This document shows, piece after piece, positions 1 through 8,357 of a stretch of DNA of 64,000 nt. The DNA comes from Desulfonatronum sp. SC1. GTDB taxonomy: Bacteria > Desulfobacterota > Desulfovibrionia > Desulfovibrionales > Desulfonatronaceae. Location: assembly GCF_003046795.1 (NCBI RefSeq), contig NZ_PZKN01000017.1:29435-93434 (forward strand), written 5' to 3'. Numbering within the stretch: the stretch's first letter is position 1; the number at the start of each line of letters is the position of its first letter. The translations under genes and the position numbers were made by a program. Under the pieces are notes generated by a model, which saw only the letters and a list, made by a program, of their open reading frames with translations, did no database searches and was not told the DNA's origin.

Positions 1-720
1 CAATTGATCCATGCGCATCCGAATGGACCGCCCGTAGGCGACCAGGGCGTCCTCGTCGTCGGCCAGGAGCCGGTCCGCCGGGAGGGTCACGATCACTCCG
101 TTGAGCGGTTCCTTGCGCCGGTATTTGGCCATCAGGGTCAGAAACCGTTCCCATTCCTCCCGGTCCTCTTCTTCCAGGGGCACGGCGTAGCGCCCGGCCG
201 TGTCCAGGACCACGGCGTTCTCGAAGAACCACCAGTCGCAATTTTTGGTGCTGGCAATGCCCTTGGTGGGGCCGACGTCCGTGAGGATCGTGGTCAGTCG
301 GGCATGGGACACTGCCGTGGACTTCCCGGACCCGGTCTCGCCGAAGATCATGAACCAGGGCAGCGTGTAGAGCGGGTCGCCCCGATGGCGCAGCCGGGAA
401 GCCCGCAGGGTTGCCACGGCCGCGGTCCAGCGATCCTGGAGTTCCTTGAGCCGGCGGCGTTCATGGGCCGGAGCGGCCTGAATGGAAGCCTGGTCCTGGT
501 CTACCACACGCTTGACGAACTTTTCCTCCCGTCGGCGGTAATAGTACCGGCGCAGAAACAGAACCAGCACCACCACGAAAAACACCCCGGCTACGGCCAC
601 ACCCACGATCCACCGCGGCCACTGCATGTAGTCCGCCAGCAACAACGCCCCGAAGCCCACGGCCACGGCCAAGGCCAGAAGCAAGAAGATTTTCAGCGCG
701 GTAAACAAGAGTTTGGTCAT
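1..720 (-). CDS. tssM: TssM/IcmF, T6SS inner-membrane protein (N-terminal part, cut by window edge)
   Basis: The gene reads leftward off the window edge, so only the first 240 codons are present. TssM is the large inner-membrane component that joins TssL and TssJ in the T6SS membrane complex. Two hydrophobic stretches (about residues 5-25 and 38-58) form the N-terminal hairpin. They are followed by a charged segment and then a Walker A motif, GETGSGKST, within a segment typical of the IcmF cytoplasmic GTPase-like domain, with a downstream DTAGRY. The ATG at 718-720 is preceded in frame by a TGA, so translation cannot start earlier. No strong ribosome site is seen. A run of eight G/C lies just upstream (about 733-740). 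It is last in a run beginning at tssA. Confidence 0.93.
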   Translation of the reverse strand, partial: MTKLLFTALKIFLLLALAVAVGFGALLLADYMQWPRWIVGVAVAGVFFVVVLVLFLRRYYYRRREEKFVKRVVDQDQASIQAAPAHERRRLKELQDRWTAAVATLRASRLRHRGDPLYTLPWFMIFGETGSGKSTAVSHARLTTILTDVGPTKGIASTKNCDWWFFENAVVLDTAGRYAVPLEEEDREEWERFLTLMAKYRRKEPLNGVIVTLPADRLLADDEDALVAYGRSIRMRMDQL

Positions 721-765
721 GGCGAGTGCTCAGGGGGGGGCAGCGGCACGGGGAAGATCATCTTA

Positions 766-1482
766 TCACCCCAGCGCCTTCAGCCAATCAGAAACGAAAT
801 TGGAGAGCATGGAGGCGTAGGAGAGGTAGATGCCCAGGGCGAGCAGCCCAGGCGCGAGAAACAGGAGGGCCAGTTGAATGCCAGGCGAGAGGCGCGAAGG
901 TCGGCTCGTGGTCGGTCCTTTTTCGTAGACTTCAGGAAAAAGTCGTTCGGTGAGGGAACGTTGTACACCATGGAGCTGCTCCAGGTTGGTCCGGGTCAGT
1001 TCTTCGAGTTTGGTTCGGCCTTCCGGGCCGTAATATCGGCCAGTGAAGCCCAGAGTCAGGCAGGCCACGTAGACTTCCAGGACATCCCTGCGAACTGAAT
1101 TCGGGCTCTGTTCCATGTTTTCGAAAAGCGACATGTCCAGCGGTTCTCGAGCCGGCTTGCCGCACAGTCCTGCCAAACGCTGATAGAATTCCTCACCGGC
1201 GTTGACCGTTTGAAAGTGGACCTGTTGCAGCTTGTCGCGCATCCATTCCGTCCGCCCCGGCCAAGTGGAGGCCAGCACGGCCTCGTCGGCAAAGGCGCAG
1301 ACCGCGAACAAGGCCTCTTCCGCCAGGGCCGGGTCTCGTCGACTCGCCCGGTCCATCCCTTGCCGGATCAAACGGTCCATATCGGCCCGGGCCGTGGCGT
1401 AGGGCGTATCCGCCAGATTGGTCTCTGAACCGAGCATGGACGCGAAAGCCAGGGCAGGGAGAAAATCGTCGATCAGGGCCAC
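766..1482 (-). CDS. tssL: TssL/DotU, T6SS inner-membrane protein
   Basis: The 238-aa protein matches the short DotU-type TssL. It has an alpha-helical cytoplasmic domain with the family segment around residues 65-105 (AFADEAVLAS, GEEFYQRL). One C-terminal hydrophobic helix (about residues 205-228) anchors it in the inner membrane, where it binds TssM and recruits TssK. There is no peptidoglycan-binding extension. The start is a GTG, seven bases after the tssK stop, so it is probably translationally linked to tssK. tssM follows 45 bases downstream. Confidence 0.93.
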   Translation of the reverse strand: MALIDDFLPALAFASMLGSETNLADTPYATARADMDRLIRQGMDRASRRDPALAEEALFAVCAFADEAVLASTWPGRTEWMRDKLQQVHFQTVNAGEEFYQRLAGLCGKPAREPLDMSLFENMEQSPNSVRRDVLEVYVACLTLGFTGRYYGPEGRTKLEELTRTNLEQLHGVQRSLTERLFPEVYEKGPTTSRPSRLSPGIQLALLFLAPGLLALGIYLSYASMLSNFVSDWLKALG

Positions 1483-1489
1483 GAAGCGC

Positions 1490-2884
1490 CTACCTTGTCA
1501 GCACGGCCAGTTGGGCGTCCAAATCTTTTGGGGCCTCGGTCCAGTGCAGGGCGATGCTGCCGTTCTTTTCGATTTCAGCCCAGAGCGGGCTTTCCCGGCC
1601 GATGCGGAAATAAATAGCGCCGTGCCGTCTGGGCATGCCCGCGGGCGGGCTGTCCGACGCGGCCAGCGGGATGCCCGGCAAGGCCCGGACCAGCAGCGAC
1701 CCCATGGCGCTGGTGGCGGACAGCTTGAGCATTCGAGACGCCGAATCCCTCATGGTCTGGGGATCCACGACTTCGGAATGCAGCACCAGCCAGAACTCCC
1801 CACCGGAAGTTTTGGTCTCGGCCAGAATCTGGTTGGGGATGTCCGCGGTCCAGTAGGGATCCTTGAACTCGAAGCGGGTCACGAACCGCGGACCGGCGGA
1901 AATGCTTTCCAACAGGGAGACGATCACGTCCCTGGTCCCGCGAAAGCAGCGGCCCAAGTCGGTGTGCGCGTAGTCGGGCACCAGTTTTTCATCCTGCCAG
2001 TTTTCGCCCAGGGCGCTGATGTCCAGGGAAAAAACGGACAATTCGGCCACCAGTTCCCGGAGGATGCCGTAAGCGTTCCAGGGCGACAGGCACGGAGTTT
2101 CCACGGCGTGATCCATCCGGGCCGCGAACCGGGACAGGGTGCGCAAGGCCATCAGCAGCAGGGTGAATTCCGTGGAAGCGCCGCCGGAAAGATTTTTGTA
2201 CCCCTCAAGCTGCCGGGCCTTGCCCAGGACACGGTCCCGCAGTTCCTTGAGCAGCGCGGCCAGGGCCACGGAGCCGGACAGGGTCAGGCAAGGAGGGACG
2301 AAGGACCGGTCCAGAGCCGTTCGGTCTCCCTCCCGGGTCAGTCTGGCCACGGGAATCAGATCGAAGTCCCCGGCTTGGTCCAGCTCGTTCTCAAAGACCA
2401 AATTCAGGACGTAGGACATCCGCCGGACTTGCGCGGAGGGGCCGTCGCCGTAGTCGTCCAGGACGTTTTCCGGCTCCACGGGCACGGTCAGTCGCGTGGG
2501 AGCGGCGGCCATTTGGGCCGGGGTCTCGGCCACGGTCACGTTGGGTTCGCCCGGTTTCATGGCCCGAAGACCGACATAAACGGTCAGGGTGCCGTCCACC
2601 GGGATGGCCTCCAGGGAAAGCTGCCGTCCGCCGCACACCGCGTTGCCGGGAAAGTTGACCACCCGGGCCGTGGAGGGAAAAAGCACCGAGATTTGCGTCA
2701 GCTCGAAACGTCCGGCGGCCAGGGCCGCGTCGTTCACGCCGACCTCGGCCACACCCCAGAAAAAGGGAATCAGGTTGGAGAGTAGGGGGGCCAGCGTGTC
2801 CGTGAACTGCCGGTTGAGAATCTGGAAGTGCTGGGGCTGAAGAAACAGCCCCTGATGCCAGTAGATCGGTCCGTCGGCCATCAT
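1490..2884 (-). CDS. tssK: TssK, T6SS baseplate protein
   Basis: The 464-aa product begins with the TssK hallmark (IYWHQGLFLQPQHFQ), the strongest signature of the family. TssK trimers link the T6SS baseplate wedges (TssE, F, G) to the TssJLM membrane complex through TssL. The length is normal for the family (about 440-460 aa). The start is an ATG-ATG pair overlapping the tssJ stop by four bases (ATGA type), which implies translational coupling. tssL follows with a seven-base gap. Confidence 0.95.
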   Translation of the reverse strand: MMADGPIYWHQGLFLQPQHFQILNRQFTDTLAPLLSNLIPFFWGVAEVGVNDAALAAGRFELTQISVLFPSTARVVNFPGNAVCGGRQLSLEAIPVDGTLTVYVGLRAMKPGEPNVTVAETPAQMAAAPTRLTVPVEPENVLDDYGDGPSAQVRRMSYVLNLVFENELDQAGDFDLIPVARLTREGDRTALDRSFVPPCLTLSGSVALAALLKELRDRVLGKARQLEGYKNLSGGASTEFTLLLMALRTLSRFAARMDHAVETPCLSPWNAYGILRELVAELSVFSLDISALGENWQDEKLVPDYAHTDLGRCFRGTRDVIVSLLESISAGPRFVTRFEFKDPYWTADIPNQILAETKTSGGEFWLVLHSEVVDPQTMRDSASRMLKLSATSAMGSLLVRALPGIPLAASDSPPAGMPRRHGAIYFRIGRESPLWAEIEKNGSIALHWTEAPKDLDAQLAVLTR

Positions 2885-3603
2885 TCGACTCCCATGCGCT
2901 GGATGGAATTGGGACCCAGCAGAATGTCCATGGTCAGGGTTCCAGGGTTATAGACGTCCGAGGACCAGGGCCACCAGCCGTCCCGGCCGGTGACCACGGG
3001 AAAGGAATACAGGGTCGTGACCAAGCCGGGCTGCAAGTCGTTGTATCCGGCCGCCAGCCCAATGTGCTGCGCCCCTTCGGCCCGGTCCAGGACAAAGGTG
3101 GATTCCTGTCCCGGACTGATGAACCGCCGCTCCACGTGGACCACGCTCTGGTCGAACCGGGCGCACTCCAGCAGTTTGCGAATCCCGCCCAGATTCGCGG
3201 CCAGTTCCTGGAACGCGGCCGGGGAACTCATCTGGTACGTGCAGAGCAGGATGTTGTGTGAAAATCCTTCAAACAGGTTCAGGTCCTTGTCCGCCTTGAG
3301 GTTCAAGGTGAGGCCGCCGGGCAGATAGGTCCACTTGACCTGATCCGGACTGGCCGCGTTCTGGAGAGTCTCCCAAGGCTTTGGCGGCGGCTTCTTCCCT
3401 GGCGGCGGATAGCCGTGGCAGGCGGACAGGAAGAACAGAAGCAGGAGGAAAAGGGCTGAAAGCTGAAGGCTGGGGGTTGAAGGTCGAAGAGGGGGAAGTG
3501 ATCTGGCGGCATTGAATTGCGAGCGTGCACTCGGAACCGTGAATCGTGAACCGTGAACCATGAACCCGCAACCCTGAATAAAATTTTTCATAACCGCACG
3601 CAT
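2881..3603 (-). CDS. tssJ: TssJ, T6SS outer-membrane lipoprotein, with a repeat-like N-terminus
   Basis: TssJ is the outer-membrane lipoprotein that caps the TssM periplasmic domain. A hydrophobic core followed by the lipobox LSAC ends a lipoprotein signal. The mature part then has the expected beta-sandwich features and the C-terminal ending seen in TssJ. The odd part is the front: about 45 residues precede the hydrophobic core, and they are encoded by low-complexity DNA (about 3440-3580) made of variants of GGTTCA and CTTTCAGC. No start codon lies between this repeat and the signal core, so the repeat must be translated. I chose the ATG at 3603, nine bases after a GTG at 3612; an AGGG-like site suits it. 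Other in-frame ATGs lie at 3591 and 3561. Confidence 0.85.
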   Translation of the reverse strand: MRAVMKNFIQGCGFMVHGSRFTVPSARSQFNAARSLPPLRPSTPSLQLSALFLLLLFFLSACHGYPPPGKKPPPKPWETLQNAASPDQVKWTYLPGGLTLNLKADKDLNLFEGFSHNILLCTYQMSSPAAFQELAANLGGIRKLLECARFDQSVVHVERRFISPGQESTFVLDRAEGAQHIGLAAGYNDLQPGLVTTLYSFPVVTGRDGWWPWSSDVYNPGTLTMDILLGPNSIQRMGVE

Positions 3604-3618
3604 ACCCAGCACCCTGCC

Positions 3619-4395
3619 TCAAACAAGGGTCACAGTAAAGACCTCGGCGTCGTCCTGGTCCGGGAACGGGCCGAAGACCAGCCCCTGGGGGGAGCCGGTG
3701 ACGCGGACGTAGTAGGACTCGGCCGGTGAGAGTTCGTTGTGCACGCCCCAGGCCGTGGCCTCCTTGCCGCCCAGATCCATCTTCATCCCTCGCACCGGGT
3801 AGTTCAGGGTGGAGTTCTGGGGGATGGTCCCGGCCAGACCCACGCCGTGGGCGTCCGGGACAGCGGCTTCACCGCCTATGCTCCCCAGGAAGGCTCCCTT
3901 CCAGGGATCCCGGGCCGGACCGACCTCGAACCAGAGGCCCAGACCGGGCAGGGGATGTACGGCCAGACGATAGTCCAGTGTCAGTTCAGGGGCCTTGGCG
4001 TTGGCCCGGGCCACGGCCCTCACGCCCAGGCCGCTCTGGACCACTTCGGCCCCACGCAGCGGGGTGGGCAACTCCTCCACCGCCACCTTGCCCCCGGAGG
4101 GGGAAAGCAGAATCGGAAAGGCGTGTCCATGGGCGGCCTGGGCCGCCAGGGCCAGCAGGGCCAATCCTTGACGGATGCTCGGCTGGGCGAAGCTGGCGGC
4201 CTGACCCACGATCAGCCAGACCTTGCAATCATCCTTGGCCAACTCCGGCACGGCCCCGGCCCAGACCAGCTTGGCCAGGTCGTCCTCCCAGAAATGACCA
4301 CTGGGATTGAGTCCGTACTTGGCCGTTTCCTCGAAAACCATCCGCCCCAGGCCCTCGTTTTTTTCCAGAATGGTGATCCAGACGCTTTTCTTCAT
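3619..4395 (-). CDS. T6SS-associated conserved protein of unknown function, 258 aa
   Basis: I do not recognise a named family. The 258-aa protein has no signal peptide or membrane helix and is probably cytoplasmic. It starts with a strong ribosome site (AGGAGGATCA) before ATG and lies between tssH and tssJ in the same direction, so it should be co-expressed with the machine. The first 140 residues include a small-residue-rich stretch (GLALLALAAQAAHGHAFPIL). The C-terminal half is beta-rich, with GMKMDLGGKEA and AESYYVRVTGSP, and ends in FTVTLV. The position suggests a T6SS accessory or regulatory role, but that is only inference from context. Confidence 0.75.
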   Translation of the reverse strand: MKKSVWITILEKNEGLGRMVFEETAKYGLNPSGHFWEDDLAKLVWAGAVPELAKDDCKVWLIVGQAASFAQPSIRQGLALLALAAQAAHGHAFPILLSPSGGKVAVEELPTPLRGAEVVQSGLGVRAVARANAKAPELTLDYRLAVHPLPGLGLWFEVGPARDPWKGAFLGSIGGEAAVPDAHGVGLAGTIPQNSTLNYPVRGMKMDLGGKEATAWGVHNELSPAESYYVRVTGSPQGLVFGPFPDQDDAEVFTVTLV

Positions 4396-4413
4396 TGATC
4401 CTCCTGGTTCGCG

Positions 4414-7194
4414 CTACGCTTTTTTGCCCTTGCCCTTGCTCTTGCGCCCGGCCGGCTTCGCTTGCCCGTCGTCATGGCCGAAGGTCATGGTAAAGCCGCC
4501 GTCCTCGCCCACGTCCAGGGCCACTGACCTGGGCATGCCCGCGTCGGACATATGGCTGAGAATTTCCTGGGACATGCGCGGCAGGATGGTCCCGGAAAGG
4601 ATGTACTCAATGTTTCGAGCCCCGGTTTCCACCTCGGTGCACCGGGCCGCGATCTGATCCGGGACCGTGTCCGCGTAGGTCATGGTCATCTTGTTGTTCA
4701 GCAGGAGTCGTCGGGCCAGGGCGTCCAGCTTGAGCCGGGCGATGCGGCGCATGGCCTCCCCGGACAGGCTCTGGTAGGGCACGATGGACATCCGGGCCAG
4801 CAGGGCCGGCTTGAAGTGCTCGGAGAGGATCGGGCGGACCGCGGAGAGTACGGTGTCCAGGTCCAGTTCGGCTCCGTCCTTGGTCATTTCCTGGATCACG
4901 TCCGCGCCCAGGTTGGAGGTGAGCATGATCACGGTGTTCCGGAAGCTGATCTCCTTGCCTTCTCCGTCCGTGAGCAGGCCCTTGTCAAAAACCTGGTAGA
5001 ACAGGTTCATCACGTCCAGGTGGGCCTTTTCCACCTCGTCCAGCAGGACCACGGAATAGGGCCGCTGGCGCACGGCCTCGCTGAGCATCCCGCCCTCGCC
5101 GTAGCCCACGTAGCCCGGCGGGGAGCCGATCAGCCGGGAAACCGTGTGTTTTTCCTGGAACTCGCTCATGTTGATGGTCACCACGCTGCGCTCGTCGCCG
5201 AAGAGGATGTCCGCCAGGGCCAGCCCGGTCTCGGTCTTGCCCACGCCCGAGGGGCCCACCAGCAGGAACACGCCCGAGGGCTGCTCCGGACCGCGCAGTC
5301 CGGCTTTGGCCGCCTTGACGGCCTCGGCCACGGCGCGCAAGGCCGCGTCCTGGCCCTTGATCCGCTCGCCCAGACGTCGTTCCAGGTCCACGGCCACCGC
5401 GGCCTGCTCCCGGGCCACCTTGCCCACGGGGATGCCGGTCCAGTCGCTAACCACCTTGGCCACCACGTCCGAGGTGACCTCAATGGACACCAAGCCGTCC
5501 CCCACTCGAACTGCGTCATAGGCTGTCCGGGCATCGGCCAGAGCCGTGCGCAAGGCTTCCTGGTCCGATGTCGTGGGGATGTCCGTCACATGGGAGGCAT
5601 GGGAAGTATGGGACGTATCCGAGCTATCTAGTGCATCTGGCGCACCGGCCTTGTCGCTTTGCTCCGCCATGCCAGCGTTCAGCGCGGTGCGGGCGTCGAT
5701 CAAGAGTCGGGCCGCTTCAAGCTCTTTTTGCCAGGCGGCGCGGACGTCCTCGGCCTGGGCGGTCAGGTCGGTGATTTTGCCTTCCAGTTCCTGAATCCGA
5801 TCCAGGTCCACCGGGGCCCCGTTGGCCAAATCCCGTTCCAGAGCTTTCTTTTCCCGCTGGGCGGCCTGGATGGCCCGTTCCTTGTCCTCCAGTTCGCCGG
5901 GTTTGGAGGACAGGCTGACCTTGACCCGGGCACAGGCCGTGTCCAGCAGATCGATGGCCTTGTCCGGCAAGAACCGACCGGTGATGTAGCGGTGGGAGAA
6001 CTCCGCGGCGCATTCGATGGCGTCGTCGCGGATAACCACCTTGTGCGCGGCTTCGTAGGCGTCGCGGATGCCGCGCAGGATCAGAGCCGCTGTAAGCACG
6101 CTGGGTTCGTCAAGCTTGACCAACTGGAACCGGCGGGCCAGGGCTGGGTCCTTCTCGAAGTATTTCTTGTATTCCTTCCAGGTGGTGGCGGCGCAGGTCT
6201 TGATTTCGCCCCTGGCCAGGGCCGGTTTGAGCAGATTGGCCGCGTCCGAGCCTCCGGCCGTGCCCCCCGCGCCCACCAGAGTGTGAGCCTCGTCAATGAA
6301 CAGGACAATGGGCTTTTCGCTGGACTTGATCTCGTCCAGCACCCCTTTCAGGCGGCGTTCGAACTCGCCCTTCATCCCGGCCCCGGCCTCCAGCAGGCCC
6401 ATGTCCAGGCCGAGCAGGGTCACGCCTTCCAAAACCTCGGGTACGTCGCCCTGGGTGATGCGCAGGGCCAGGCCTTCGATTACCGCGGTCTTGCCCACTC
6501 CGGGCTCGCCCACCAGGATGGGATTGTTCTTGCGCCGCCGAGCCAGGATGTCCACGATCTGACGGATTTCCGGGTCCCGGCCAAAGACTGCGTCGATTTT
6601 TCCGGCCTTGGCCTTGGCCGTGAAGTCCTCGCAGAACTTGGCGATGAAGCTCTCCCCGGTTCCGCCGGGCGTGCGCGCCGCCTCCCCCGTGGGTTTGGCC
6701 GCCGGCCCTTCGCCAGCGCTTTCCGTGGATACCTTGGCCAAATCCCAGAAGTTCTTTTGCAGCTCTTCCCGGTTGACCTGGCCGATCAGATCCGTGTAGC
6801 CGCCCTGGGCGTACAAGGCCGGTTTGCGCAGAAATGCCAGCAGGATGGCTCCGGAACGGATTCGGGTCAGACCCAGGTCCACCGAGGCCACCAGCCAGGC
6901 CGCTTCCAAGAGTTCCATCAGCAGAGGGGAAAAGACCGGACGGGAGGAATTTCCGGCCCGAAAATCTTCCATGCTGTCATTGACGGCCGCCTTGAGTCGC
7001 CCGATGTCCGCCCCGAATCGAGTCAGGGCCAGGGGAATGTCCGCGCCCTGGTCCTCCAGGCAGGCCAGGAGCAGATGCTCCACCGTGACCTCGTAATGGG
7101 TACGATTCACGGTTAGTCCGGCGGCCGCGTGCAGGGCCTGGGTAGTGTACCCGTTGCATTTCTCCAACAGGGCTTTCATGTCCACGCCGATCAT
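4414..7194 (-). CDS. tssH: TssH/ClpV, T6SS sheath-recycling AAA+ ATPase
   Basis: The 926-aa protein has the ClpB/ClpV layout. An N-terminal Clp-N repeat domain (residues 1-150) precedes AAA-1 with Walker A GEPGVGKTA and Walker B VLFIDEAHT. A short coiled-coil middle region follows, then AAA-2 with GPSGVGKTET, the GYVGYGEGG pore loop and VVLLDEVEKAH. ClpV unfolds the contracted TssB/TssC sheath through the TssC N-terminus. The short middle domain and T6SS setting favour ClpV over ClpB. An insertion near residue 525 is rich in Ser, Thr and His. The C-terminus is Lys/Gly-rich. Its start overlaps the tssG stop by four bases. A GGAG site lies nine bases upstream. Confidence 0.96.
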   Translation of the reverse strand: MIGVDMKALLEKCNGYTTQALHAAAGLTVNRTHYEVTVEHLLLACLEDQGADIPLALTRFGADIGRLKAAVNDSMEDFRAGNSSRPVFSPLLMELLEAAWLVASVDLGLTRIRSGAILLAFLRKPALYAQGGYTDLIGQVNREELQKNFWDLAKVSTESAGEGPAAKPTGEAARTPGGTGESFIAKFCEDFTAKAKAGKIDAVFGRDPEIRQIVDILARRRKNNPILVGEPGVGKTAVIEGLALRITQGDVPEVLEGVTLLGLDMGLLEAGAGMKGEFERRLKGVLDEIKSSEKPIVLFIDEAHTLVGAGGTAGGSDAANLLKPALARGEIKTCAATTWKEYKKYFEKDPALARRFQLVKLDEPSVLTAALILRGIRDAYEAAHKVVIRDDAIECAAEFSHRYITGRFLPDKAIDLLDTACARVKVSLSSKPGELEDKERAIQAAQREKKALERDLANGAPVDLDRIQELEGKITDLTAQAEDVRAAWQKELEAARLLIDARTALNAGMAEQSDKAGAPDALDSSDTSHTSHASHVTDIPTTSDQEALRTALADARTAYDAVRVGDGLVSIEVTSDVVAKVVSDWTGIPVGKVAREQAAVAVDLERRLGERIKGQDAALRAVAEAVKAAKAGLRGPEQPSGVFLLVGPSGVGKTETGLALADILFGDERSVVTINMSEFQEKHTVSRLIGSPPGYVGYGEGGMLSEAVRQRPYSVVLLDEVEKAHLDVMNLFYQVFDKGLLTDGEGKEISFRNTVIMLTSNLGADVIQEMTKDGAELDLDTVLSAVRPILSEHFKPALLARMSIVPYQSLSGEAMRRIARLKLDALARRLLLNNKMTMTYADTVPDQIAARCTEVETGARNIEYILSGTILPRMSQEILSHMSDAGMPRSVALDVGEDGGFTMTFGHDDGQAKPAGRKSKGKGKKA

Positions 7195-8357
7195 AGCACG
7201 GTGCTCCTTTGCTGATGGTCATCCCAAATCCGTCGGCGCTCGGGAAAAACGGCCCGCCCTTGGGCAAGCGGCTCCGACGTAAGCCAGACGTCGCACCCCA
7301 ACCGGGACCAGCGCGCTTCGCCCAGGCGCCCCGGCAGGGCCTCTTGGGGGGCCAGCACGAACTCCAGATCGAATTCCAGCGGCTGAGTGCAGTAAAATCG
7401 AATCAATTTGATCAGTTCGTCGTGGTCCGTTTCGCCGGGCAGCTCCCTTTGGAACGCGTCCGCGTCCAAGGGGCCGACGACGATCCGAATCTTGCCCATG
7501 GCGTCCGCCACTCGGTCTCCGATCCAGGAGTCGAAGCCCAGAACGTTGGCTTCCCGGCCGAGTCGACAACGCTGGTCCTCGGGGATCGTGGCCATGCGCG
7601 GCTGGCAAGGCAGTACCTGAACCGGAGCGCCGATCCGGTCCGCGAGCACGCCCTTCAATCCCACGGAAGACCGGGGAAACTGGGTCAGCAACCCCGTGGC
7701 CCGCAACAAATATCCGGGCTGGCGAAAGGAATGGTCCAGCATGTCCTGGTGGCCCAGCCCGATCAGGGCGAACAGGCGCAGCAGGATGTCCTCGTCCTGT
7801 TCCTCGCAAACCTGGTGGCACAGGTTGTAGTGGGCGTCGGCCAGGGCGAAGAGCACGAAAAAGCCGTGATTCAGGATGTCCAGAAAATCCCGGCTGACGC
7901 TGCCGTCCTCGTTCTGCTCGTCCAGCAGCTCCTCGGTGTAAAATGTGGGGAGCGGCGATGAGGGGCCGTACAGCCCCAGAAACGTGGCCGTCATCCGAAA
8001 TCGGCGCAAGGCGTCCGCTTGACTGTCGTCTTCGCCGGGCAGTTCCTTGACCTCCACCAGGTCCGTGGGCGGAAACCCCAGGGAAAGGTAGGGCCGGACC
8101 CGGAGCTGTTCCCGAAGAAAGGTCCGCGCTCCCTTGGTTCCCGGTCCGCCATACGCGTGGCGCAACAACCGCACGGCCTGCAGAAAGGAAAAGCCGCGTG
8201 GGTTGTCGACCAACTCCTCCATGACGGAGAGCCGTTTCCTGCCCTTGGAACGAGCGCCCGGGCCTCTGTCTGGGGCCTTACCCGTACCGCTGCCCGTGCC
8301 GCTATTTGGCGCGGAGAGGTCTACAGCAGAACGCGGTCGCCCAGCCGGATCGGCCAT
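7191..8357 (-). CDS. tssG: TssG, T6SS baseplate protein
   Basis: TssG is a baseplate wedge protein that pairs with two TssF subunits and contacts TssK. The conserved early segment (NPRGFSFLQAVRLLRHAY), then SLGFPPTDLVEV and GLYGPSSPLP, identify it. The frame is open to 8858, but that upstream part lies inside tssF and does not look like TssG. The ATG at 8357, 37 bases inside the tssF end, gives a 388-aa protein, close to family length. The first 45 residues are rich in Ser, Gly and Lys and could be trimmed if a later start is used. It overlaps tssH by four bases. Confidence 0.92.
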   Translation of the reverse strand: MADPAGRPRSAVDLSAPNSGTGSGTGKAPDRGPGARSKGRKRLSVMEELVDNPRGFSFLQAVRLLRHAYGGPGTKGARTFLREQLRVRPYLSLGFPPTDLVEVKELPGEDDSQADALRRFRMTATFLGLYGPSSPLPTFYTEELLDEQNEDGSVSRDFLDILNHGFFVLFALADAHYNLCHQVCEEQDEDILLRLFALIGLGHQDMLDHSFRQPGYLLRATGLLTQFPRSSVGLKGVLADRIGAPVQVLPCQPRMATIPEDQRCRLGREANVLGFDSWIGDRVADAMGKIRIVVGPLDADAFQRELPGETDHDELIKLIRFYCTQPLEFDLEFVLAPQEALPGRLGEARWSRLGCDVWLTSEPLAQGRAVFPERRRIWDDHQQRSTVL

